Below, piece after piece: positions 45,780 through 57,700 of a stretch of DNA of 64,000 nucleotides. Under the pieces are notes generated by a model. The model was not told the DNA's origin, did not search any database, and was given only the letters and a program-made list of their open reading frames with translations. Each line of letters opens with the position of its first letter. The first letter of the stretch is position 1. The stretch covers positions 4,687,001 to 4,751,000 of the forward strand of contig JAMKCF010000023.1 in assembly GCA_023634235.1 (NCBI GenBank), read 5' to 3'. The stretch comes from Pisaster brevispinus. Its lineage: Eukaryota > Echinodermata > Asteroidea > Forcipulatida > Asteriidae. Both the position numbers and the translations under genes were made by a program.

Positions 45780-48700
45780 GTAAGTTTAAACTCTCGGTGG
45801 TTGTTTTACATACATTCACAATCATGCGCTGCATACCGAAGCGTACGAACGATGTCATGTTTACGTTACGCACGAACACATCACTGATTTGAAACATTCA
45901 GTGAACAAATACTTGCACTCAATTGTATTTCTGACAGTTAAAAACCTTTCAACATTTAAAAACTAACATCAGATCCCGGTACTCATTAGTTGCAGTTTTG
46001 CCGGTTCTAACCGTGGCGTCTGTTGATGTTATTTTGTTAATGTAGTTGACATCTATCTTAATTAATTCTTTACATTTTTAGTCCTAATTGTATCCTGATG
46101 TGATGAATAAATCCAAACCACATGATTACAATTCATAACCCTCCATCCTTCCAATGGGATGGTCGCAGACAATTAATTTTGTTTATGAATATTTTATTCT
46201 ATACATTTTTGTTACTAATTATCAACTGTCAGTTGAAGTAGGCCCGGCCTAATTCAGTTCAGTTTTATTGCTCGAATTATATTCGAATTATTTTGTTGCA
46301 TGTATGTGCCTACATTCCTGAGTTTCCAGATTGTTTCAAGTTCTGAATTGCCGTACCGCCAACAGTAGGGCTAAATAACTTAATTGGTGGTCGGCACGCT
46401 GATCCTGAGGTCACCTGGTGACCTGGTCACAGGTTCTTCAAGTCTGGCTCTTCTATTAATGTTTTATTTGTTCAACCCATAATTATTTTGGTTTAACCCC
46501 AAGAGTAAATTAAACAGTAAACATTTTGTTGATTGGCGGTATACTTTAACAAGAAAAAGAATGAAAACTTCATTCAGGAGGTTAGGATAAATTCTTCTCA
46601 ACATACCGTCATGTTTCTTCCACCAAGAAGAAATTCTTTTAACTTTACTTGCATTAACTCGCCAGAAAATGTTGACAACGTTTAAAATGTTTGGTACTGT
46701 ATCTTCACTTTTGACTGTCCCACAATGGAGAAAACTTGGGATGCATTTGAAAATCAATAACCCTATGAATGCTAATTTCCGATGTGGTAGGAATTATTTG
46801 GTCTCAAGCTCACGCTGGAATAAAACCCAAGGGATCTCAGAGTAAAGCAACTGTTTTAATGATTGATAAAGCCTGGAGGAAGCCGTCTTAAAAAATTACT
46901 TATTGGATTTTTGGGAAGAAGAAACTTTCAGGTTGGATAGGATCCTCCTCAGAGGATTTATGCAGACATCAAGATCAAGATAGCCTAACTGAAGGTAGTG
47001 GCTTATGTCTGTATTTTTATTTAGCACTTCATGTATTTTTAATGTTATTTTACCTTTATAGCACTTAGTAATAAACCACAAAGGGAAACTGACAAGGTAT
47101 TTTTGTGTATCTTGTCTTTTAACTAGCCAAACTGCCTATTTCTGTGAGGTTTAACCTTACAGACTAAGCAGTGTGGTTAGCATGTAGCCTAATAACAGCA
47201 CTGCACTAATGCTTAAAACACAAGCTAAGTAGGCCCTACCTGGATCTCAGTCAAGCATGTCAAATTTCACTAAAATACGCGCACATAGTCGTACATGTCC
47301 AAGTTTTGCAGTGATTGGGGAAGTGGTGGAATGTATGAATCCTTCACTTTGGCAATTGTTTGCACTTAAATTTGTTAATGACTTACTAGCCATCAGGACA
47401 AGTTACCTTGTCATTTCAGTAGTCCGCCAGTTTGGTTAACGGTCCAGATTTCATATTAAAAAAATAAATATAGCGATGATTCTCAACTCTGAACTCGTCA
47501 GCAGCACCACTTGGGACAGAATTTTGACTGGTCCTTGAGTGTTTTAACTAGCATTTGGCCAGCAGACCACTGGTGAGGGAGACCGTTAAGTAGGATTTGG
47601 GACTGTATGGGTTGACCACAGTAAAACTGAAAAGGTTAGACTACTGTAGGGAAAGGGCTTGCCACATCGTCTCACATCATGGTGGGAAGTCAGGGAGTCA
47701 AACCATGGATTTGGCTGTAGCATTAGGGTACAATAGGTACAACACACTGTACATTTACATTCCACTCCAGATCACTGGTAGTGGGGTTAAAAATGCTTTT
47801 TAGAAAGGTCAGTGCAGGGCAGAAACTAGGCATGTACTACTGGTGCAAATATGTTAAGTATTTATTGGAAAGAGTTCACTACACAGGGCTCAAATTTACA
47901 CTGTACCTTAGGCCAGAGGCCAGTGATTTCAACCGGGACCAGTAAATTCATGATGGACGATTCAAGTGAGTAGTAACACCTCACTTTGTAAATCTTTCAT
48001 TAATTTTTGTCTTCAATTGTTAGCTGTGATTCTGATAAATATCTTTCAATTCTGTTTACTATCGAAGTATGCTTAAGTCCATAAGACTTAAAGACAATGG
48101 AAATAAATTTTCTCTTAAGTGCCTTTTCAAGCAATTGTATTGGTTACATACATGTAGTGCATTGTCGCAGAATTTAATCACTCATAATGTGAAATCTGGG
48201 CTATTCCATTTCACAAGGCAAATCCGAGTGAAATGGAAAAGCTTGGTTTCACTGAGTGATTATATTTTGCGACAATTCATAAACGAAATGCATTCAATAA
48301 TTGTTTTACACTGTATATAGCTCACACCATAGATCCTTTTCATTTGAATATTTTGTCACAAAAAACACAAAATAAACATGGAAACTCGTCAACTCAAAAT
48401 GCTACTAAAAAATCCCCTTTCTAAACAGTGTCAGATAATGCCATGTACATGTAGACACCAACCTTGTCCGTCATGACCATGACAGGACCTTGCCTTCTTT
48501 GGACAAATGGATGGGGAATGATTATTTTTGGAAATGGCGCCGCGAGGCGTCCTATATTTTTCCACATAAGACTCCTATATTAAATTTTGGAGAATCGCGG
48601 CACTCCAGCTGTATGCAAAGGATGACACATGACACACGTTCCACCAATAAAATGACATGGATCTGTGTGTGTGCGGTACACACTATCTAAAAACATTTTA

Positions 48701-51700
48701 ATTCTGGCCTTGTGAAAAATGTTTTGAGCTACATGTACCATGGAGGAAGGAAAGTACATGTATTTATAATTTGTAAATTATGTTTCATCAAATGTATTTT
48801 CCAATTTCCTTCCTACATGTACTTGCATATGTACCGTAATTTTCGGATTATAAACCGCGGTTTATACGTTGATTTAGACATTTTTTTGTACTCCTGCGGT
48901 TTATGCGCCGGGCGGCTTGTACGCCGACGTATAAATATTGAAGAGAAAAAACAGCATTTTTTAAAAGAAAGATCGTTTGTAAAATATTCTAAATAAAAAC
49001 AATGTTCTTAAACGAAATAAAATCCTGCAAAACATGCCTGTGTGATGACAAAATCCTGTTGAAAATGCCTGTTGAAAATCCCACCTCATTTGTATTCCGT
49101 TATGCCTTTATAAAACGTTTATCAACCGCCCTATTGTTAGAGTTCAGTCCCCCTCAGATCATGGAGGAAGAAAATGAACAATCAGCGAAACTCGAGTTAG
49201 ACTAGACTGGTCCCCTGTCTATTTATCCCAGCGATCTCCATATGCCGACGTCAGACATTCAGGCTACACTCGTGTCCAGATTTTGTCAACAGAGGGCGAT
49301 GCGATGCAGGGCAAAGTTCAACTATTTCTCGGTGTGCGTTGTCGACCGATCGTTGATTCACGAAGATTTTGTTGCCAACGAAGTTCAAAACATGGTCAAC
49401 ACAACCGATCATCAAATCACGAATTCTTGAAAACGTGTGTTGATGGAAAAAGTATAATTTAGGACTGATAGTATGAGAAAAAAAATCACCCAAAACGCAG
49501 TTTTGCGAACTTCACTTCCGTGTTTTGAGGTTAGTTTTTTGTAACATTTTGGCCGCGGTTTATACGCCACGCGGTTTATACGCTGACACTAAATATTTGT
49601 TTCCATATTTTGGAGCATTGCGGTTTATACGCCGGGCGGTTTATAATCCAAAAATTACGGTACATGTACTACATGTATGTACAAGCCCTAAGAACCAGTG
49701 GCCCTCCAGACAACTTCAAGCCTTGAATCTACATGATGTAATTTACTGTGCAAGGACAAATCTAACTGACAAAGAGCCTTGTAAAGTTTTTGGCACCCAT
49801 TTTTCAGTGTCTTCTGTTGTACAAGGTCATAAGTTTGTGTAATGGGGCAATAAACACCCTCTTTCTATTCAACTATGCAGAGTAGTTTTGGGTCTGGGTT
49901 TCTGTCTGGGGCCTCATAATCACATGTCACACTTCTTTAGAATCTTCTACTGCAAAGTTATATAATCTTGTAATAGGCCTACTTCAATGGTGAAGGTGTT
50001 GAAGTTTTAATTGTAAAATGCGAAGTTAACTTTAAAGTCCAATTTAATGGGTTTGAAAAATGTTGCTGCCAGTGCTAGTGCTACCCAACTGGCAGTGCAT
50101 TTTTAACAAAATGAAGTCTTCCTTTTTTAAAAAACTGAATACAAACTGGAAAAAGACTTCTTCTTTGAGTAATTTCAACTTTTAGAACTTTCAGTTTAAT
50201 ATTCAAAAAGTTTGAAGTCATGACTCCTGCACCTTTCCTTTCTATGCCTTAAAACCATTGAACCAAAGACAAGAGCAATGGTTTTGTATTCATGACTTGA
50301 ACTTTGCAGTGGACTGCAGGCCAGGCCCAGCCAGTGATTTTAGGATCTGGCCAGTAAAACTCACGACTGGACAAGTCTGGCGTTCGGTCTTGTATTTATT
50401 TAATTGAATAATAATATCTCACTGTCTAATAAAATCTGACTTCAAATCTGAAAAATGTATTCCAATTATGTTGAGCATCGAAGCATACTAACACCAACCA
50501 ATATGAGACAAATGAGATTAATATTGCCTCATTGCTTGTCCAAATCAACATACATTTTAAACTGTGTAAAAATCTTTTCTCATTATGATTTGGTCTTGTA
50601 TTTAGTAAAAAATTTTAAAAACCTGGCTCGATGGATATTTTGAGCTACAAGCCCTGCGGTCGTGTGGATTTCCCAACCAAGTTGGAGCCCTGATAATGCA
50701 AACAGTGACATTTATGAAACCTTTATGATAAGACCTCACGTGTTGAAGGACTTCAAATGTACACGTGAGAGAGAGAGAGAGTGGAGTCTGCCTCCCTCTC
50801 TCATGATCCAGTGACCTCGAGAAAATAGCCCCAATCAGCAGAAAGTTAAATCCTTTATCATAATCTCTCAGTATTGTACTAACGCTCTCAGCAAGATTAA
50901 ACAAATAGGGGGGCCTACATATAATCAACGTAAAAGTCGTATTTGTTGACTTGTCTGACTGTTGGTTGTAATCTATTTAGAGAGATTTAGAGGCTAGACT
51001 TTGAAGATTCTTTTGAGAAACCAAGCATATTTCATATTTCTACATCACTCTGTATACACTTGTTGATTACAGATAGGGTTAAGCCCCTTTTCACTGGAAA
51101 TAAAACCCCAATTATTTAACCCCACTGCCAGCGCCATTCTCATTTCACGTGTATTAAATGCAAAAATGGCCAGTTGAGTTCACTTACCTCTGTGCTATCT
51201 CCTCTCGCTTATTAACCCTTTACCCAAGCAGGGATACATGTAGCTGTTTCTAAATTATTGTTCAGTGGACTTTACAGACCTTTATAATAGCGCAGCCATT
51301 TTGAATTTTGTCATAAATCAATGCAACAGAAATACAGATTGAAAGGAAGATAGTTCAGTCCCTTTATTTTGAATTTTAATCGGAAGTATCGTTGCTTCTG
51401 TGTAAAACAGACAAACCAACCCCCCTAATTGTGACCTTAAAGAAAAAACAAATCTTTTCAGGCTCGTGATTTTTTCAGGATTTTTCTAGATTTCAGGTTT
51501 TTCTCAAGACTCAAAATCACCTTCAGCCTTCAAATTTTCTCGAAAGGAGTAAAGCAGTCATCAATGGAAGGGAGTAAAGAAATATTCCACCTTGTTTACA
51601 ACCATGTGTTTTTTGTATTTCTAATTTTGTAAACCTTTCTGAATAGTAAAATCTAGGAGGTTTCGAATCTAGAATAAGGGAAAACCCGGGAGCTGAAACG

Positions 51701-54700
51701 AAAGCCATTTTTCAGGGATCTTTACATTCGTCCAATCTCATCCCTGCAGGGCTCGAAATTAACACTGGACCACCGGCCCGGGGCCAGTGATTTTAGCGTC
51801 GGGCCAGTAAACTCACAAATGGACAAGCCCGGTGGTCTTGTGTTTTTCAACTCAATGATGAGAGGTTACCTCATTGTGTAATATTTTTGTAAAAAATGTT
51901 GACTAGGAATCTGATAAATATCTTTCAATTCTCTTCAGTATCAAAGTGCTACACAGATTTTCTCTTGGTGCTTGTTCCACTCATTTCATTCTGGTCTTGT
52001 AAAATAAATTCTGGTCCAGTAAAAATGTTGAGCTACAAGCCCTGCAGTCTTGTGGATATTTCCCCCAAATTCGAGCCCTGCCCTGTCTATTTAGCTTCAT
52101 GGTGTAAACCCTTCCTCGATGGTGAAACGATTTAGCATGTAAATGGAAGTGCTGACGTGATAATAGCACAGTGGTGCAATACAGGAAGTTGTCCATAAGA
52201 AGCAATACTTCCTTAATAATTATCACAAACAACAGTGAAACAGGAAACATCAACTGCAACTTGAATTCACCTCAAAGCAAATTGTCTGATCTTTTATCTG
52301 GCCTCAACAAAACTAACATTTTAATTATTACACTTCCATATTCCTTGTCTGTTGTAAACCTGAGTGATGACCATATTGTATTTAATTCCATTTATTATGG
52401 TGGTTCCATGTACATTTAAAGGTATTATACAGGATTGGTAAAACTGTCATGAAATAGTCCCACACAGTGTTTATGCTTTGTGTGATCAACCAAAAATAGA
52501 ATATCAAACCTGTGAAAATATGGGCTTAATCCATTGTGAGTTGGGAGAAATAGTGAAAATCCAGGCACAATTTTCAGCACAAACCACATTGTCCTTTTAT
52601 TTTGGTTGTAGGCCAACAGGTAACAACCAAAATCAGCTGATTGCGTTTTTTTTAAGGTTTTCAGATATAGTTTTCTTGACTATGACCTCATTTCAGAGGG
52701 AAACATTTCACAGAAAAATGGTTCTAGTAAACTTCAGTAAGCTACACTGAAATAATTTGTTTGTTTTAAATCCATACCAATCCTGTATATAATACCCCCA
52801 AAAGGTTTTCTTACTTACGCAAAGAAGTTTCAAGGAATGAGTTTATTTTGTTGACAACTGACATGCAACCTTAATACCTTGTAGGAATGTCACAATGATG
52901 TAGCGGATCATTGTAAGACTAAAATCCAAAGTTTAAAAAAGGTTGTTTTTTTTCTTTGTATTGTGAGTGGGGCAGATTGGGGAAATACTTGGGGGAATAC
53001 TTGGGGGAACTGTGCCTTTGTTGATTTACTTTCGTATGAGCATTGTACAATACTACAATGTACAATGTACGTGTGTGTTTGAATGATAGCTCTGTGGTAC
53101 ATGTGTGTACATGAGTGTGTACAAGTAAAGGGTAGCCTGGTCATTTCAATTTACCAAGGCTATAAATTTTATTATAGTGTAGATAGGTTGCAATATGACG
53201 TAAATCTGCCATCTTTACGGGCAATTTGGAACACACAGTCATGCGTATCTGTGAGAACGGCGTGCAGCACGCGCACATTTCACAATACTCATTGCACGAT
53301 TGGTTAGTAAACAGCGCGGCTGCGTTGATAATTTGAGCGCTTGACGCGCCTGCAAGCCAAAATGCAATTTGCGTGTAAAGATGGCGTCTATTGGGAACTA
53401 TCTGTAGCCATATTGATTTTCTTTGTTCAGATCAATGTAACAACCCAAGATGAAACTGGGAAACAGACTGGTCTGTCAAATGAACATCATTATCCATTAC
53501 CGTTTAATGTATATTCCCAACTAGGAGAATATTAAAGGGAAGGTATACGTTTGGTAATGACTCTGAAAATTAATGGCAATAAAAACTTACTTGGTAAGAA
53601 GTACAGCAGCTTTGGATAGTATAATGCATTTTGAGAAACTTTTCACTTCAAAGTACTGCGGTTATGGAAAAATATATCACTTTTTATCCCCCAAAATTTG
53701 AATCTGAGAAGCCTTACGGTCGTAACGTTTCTCAGATCGTGTATTCCTATAGGGAATATTCTTCCTGCGTGGAAATATTCGCTCCGGTTTTTTGGTGATA
53801 TCTCAAAAACGCGACCACCGTTTGAAGTGAAATTTTCACAGGTTAGTTTTATTGTATATACATGTACCTACATTTCTATAGGATTAAAACAATCAAACGG
53901 TTCCAAAAACCAAAGGTATACTTTGCCTTTAAGCAAAGCAGAGTTTCCATTAAGCTACCACCCTCTCTACTACAGCACAGCAAGCCTCATTAGCCCGCGT
54001 ACGTCTAGTAATTCTGAATCTACAGTCCGGACCTTTGAATATTTTTCATAACTTCATGAAAATACAACCTTGTGTATTTCTTTCCTGTTCATATTTGTTG
54101 AATATGAAATATGGATTTTGAGAAGCTGAAAAATAAGTAAGTCATTGTTAATTCTAAAAGCCTGGACTGCATGATTTTTTGCAGTAAGTTTTACCAGCCC
54201 AATAGTAAAAATAGTGGACTGATACAATGTAGACGAGTAAACTATTGTGTAATGTTTACATAATGTACTGCACTGGTATGTATAGTTGAAAATCCAAGTC
54301 AATGGTACCATGCATTTGATATCTGATCAAGCCAAATATTCTGATGTGGTAACTACTGGTTAATCAGTAATTATGACAGGTTGTTATAAACGCAGTCTTA
54401 CCGTACCGTTCAAAGGCCACGATAATCTCCACTTACATAATTCTGCTTCAATTTCATTGTGTTGATTGTTGATACTTCAGTGATAGCCATACGTTGTACA
54501 TTACTACTTGAGGGATCGTTAATAAGTAACTTCAATACGTCATCCAGATTGAATGTATACACACGTACATTGTATACCGCCTTTTTACTACATTGTAGGC
54601 ATGTTATTCTTCCTACTTCAGTCCGATTTCCGCTTTTTTTGTTTGCTCGAATTGGAAGAATCTGGAAAATTTTGATTAATTATCATGAAATATCTGTTAA

Positions 54701-57700
54701 AGCCTACTGTGTGTACATGTACATGTAGGTCAGCCCTTGTAATCGATAAAATATTCTTACATTTTTCCAAGGACCAAATGTCATGCCTGTAAATAGATGA
54801 ACTTTGCACGAATCTGGGTGTGGTCAGCTGAATTATTTGGCTATAATCTGCTGCTGCGTTTTTGATTATTAATATACTTACACGTAGATGGAAAATTTGT
54901 CTGGTTACTAATAAATTTAAGCTACCATTACCAGCTCGAGTTAGTCCTGAAAAATGTGTCCATGAATCGAATATTTTATATTTAGCTTAGATTCCTGACA
55001 AATACTCTCATTAAAGGTAGGATGGGTAAGGATAAAAAACATCATTGTTTAATTTTAGTCCATGAAAGATTACTGATTATTAAGTTCATACCAGAATCAT
55101 TTTTTTCTGTGAAATATTTCCCTCTGAAATAAAGTCATATTGGAGAAAACTGTAGTCTGAAATAAAACAAAAAAACAGCTAATTTTGGTTGTCACAACCA
55201 AAAATTAAGAACATTGTGTTCACATGCTGAAAATTGTGCATGGTTTTTCACTATTTTCTCCTGACTCGCACGATCTCGTTATTTCATGTATTGGTTGATC
55301 ACACAAAACATGAACACTGTCTGCGACTATTTTTTCATCGATATTTTCTACCAATCCTGTATAATGCCTTTAAACTACAAAGGTTAAGCGTTTCTTGGCA
55401 CGCCCTATCAAGGACATATCAAATGACAGCAAGCAGGGTTGGGCTTAGCATGTCTGTTAAAATTACATTCTGGCATACAATAATCCTCTTATGCTGGATG
55501 AAGAATGCCAGTCTAAAAGATAAAGCTTCATGCGGTGTAAAATGTGTACATTGGCAGACCCAGAAATTTGATTCCTTTTCAAGAGGTGAGGACATTTTTC
55601 CTGGGGAGAATATTTGTCCGCAAGAATTTGGGAAGGCGTGTGGGCAAATTGATGAGGAAAACAAGGCCAAGACTAGGGGAAATAAGGCAGTTTACAAAAG
55701 ATTATTGCATTAAGAGATTTCATTTAATGTTGTTTTCTATATTATATCCAAAAAATATGTTTTTAAGGAGCAGATGCAAGGTCTTTTGTTGTACTGTTAC
55801 ATATTGTATTTAGGGTGATAAATTTCAGACTTTTATCTGTATTCTGCATGAAAAAATAACTCTTATTTTCTTGAGATATCATGCTACAACTAAACTTTGT
55901 CTCAAGTACTATGGCAATGCTAAAAAAAAACCTCCTTGAAATCCAGCCGTTATTCCAGAGGTTACTCAGGTTCTCCTTAGGTTTTTTTTTTCAAAACTGT
56001 TGGGTTTTCTGGAGCCAAATTATTGAGGTTTGGCCAAAGCATGCTGAATGAAACCAGGTCCTCGGAATGCAGCTGCTTGGTGTTTTATCTTGGTTTTTAA
56101 ACGCCCTACTGTGCAATCAGCTAACCCTGTTACTGACAGGTGGAAATGACATCAATTCAACATACAGGCTCCTAAAACTTGAATTGGATCCTAGTTTGAA
56201 ACATGTTTGTCAGCAAATGACTCGCATCCCTGGTTATTTAAGTAAAGACATTTGTTTGTTTGTTTGTTTTTATTTCCAAATATCACAATATATAATCATA
56301 AAACATACATGCATTAGGTACAATGGGTGATAAGTGGAGGGTACCAGGAAAAAGCCTAAGCTTATACAGGGCCTGGTCCCTTTAGTTTATAAATTAATTG
56401 CTTTTAGTTTAAACAGTAACAATATTAATTGATGATATGAAAGTACAGAGAAAGGTATAATGCATACAGCAGACATAGCAAAAAAATGTTTTTGTAATTA
56501 AACTGCTTTTCACAATTAGTTTTGCTATAGAGCCATAAATACATATAATAGTACAACTGAGAGTCGATAAAAAAAAAAAAAAGGAAAATTAAAAGAAATA
56601 TATATTTAGGTATTTACAAGACTAGATAAATTGGAATGTATAATCATATGTACACATATAGTTACAACATATAGTTACATTAATATTGTTACTATTATTT
56701 ATTTATTTTTGATGCAGTTGTTTTAATGTTGATTGTCCAATCTACTTCATATTGTAATTTAAAAATAAAACTATATGATTTCTCTGTAGGATTCTTCAAT
56801 CAAGCTCATGCACAGGTGCCTACCGGTAAAGCATACTTCAATGGTACATCCAGTGTTACAGTCAACGCTGTACTGAACTTCCAAACGTCACCAGGAACGT
56901 GGCTTAATTTCAGGACTTGTTACTCAGGAGAAATCCTCACCCAAACTGGCTCCAATGGAGATTCATTCACCCTCTCCATCAACCCCCTTGGGAGTGTCCA
57001 AGCGGACTGGACGGCTGGAATGGTTTTGAAATCTGTGGAAGTGGGACCGAACTACGCAACCAATTCGGGATGGGTACTTCTAAAACTGCAATACGCTCTT
57101 GGGAGCATCCAGCTGTCAGTTGGCGACAGCGCGACAACGTTAGCCTCAGCGACGTTAAACAGTGAACTTCTGGCGATTGATTTGTCCGGTGGAAGCGATG
57201 TTGTTTTAGGGAGGAACTTTGACGGCTGCATTGAGCAGGTTACCGGGCTACTGCTTGCAAATGCGACTAGTTGGGACAATGTGGAGTGGGGTGTGTGCCC
57301 ATTAGAGACACAACAAGGGTGTAGTAAGTATAAAGTAGCCATGATGGTACCCAAATAAACCCTCCCCCCTTTTGGGTAAACAGATTATTGTATGGGTACA
57401 TACTAGTGTGAAGTACAGTTCCGTTGGTAATATGTCGTTTGCAACGTGCACAATTGTGGTACAAAATGTTAACCAATATTTAATTTACTCCCATTTATTT
57501 ATCCCCAGCACGAAACAAATGTCGAAACAAACAAAAACAAACAATCCCATTTAAAATGATTGATTCACAGTACTACTTCAAACCCCTACCCCAGTCTGAG
57601 TTCTCAAGTAAAGTCTCTCAGTAGAAAGTTTTTAAAAATATTTTGAATTTGTGCTACCTTCCACAAATTTTAACTGAAAGAAAAATGTCCTTAAAATTGA

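Larger units (their letters stand above)
45780..56789 (+). other. LamG-EGF intron 1 (11.0 kb)
   Basis: Contents: a SINE fragment (46355-46510), family C inverted (47474-47588), family B copies (47886, 50312, 51747), a palindromic element (48161-48276), a TA-flanked element (48832-49662), family F (51457-51735), family E copies (52415, 55011), a small ORF (53362), family D copy 3 (53532-53932) and family G copy 2 (55955-56120). No additional exon with matching phase is recognised. Confidence 0.65.

Noticed and set aside
49242..49493. Open frames on both strands inside the TA-flanked element
   Set aside because: They are short and show no transposase motif (no DDE/D block or helix-turn-helix).
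53698..54051. 117-codon open frame on the + strand
   Set aside because: Most of it is the family D MITE; related copies at 7636 and 17953 do not keep the frame open.
55234..55713. Longest open frame in intron 1 of the LamG-EGF gene (159 codons)
   Set aside because: It starts at TTG, and its first third lies in a family E MITE. No domain is seen and no splice signals fit.
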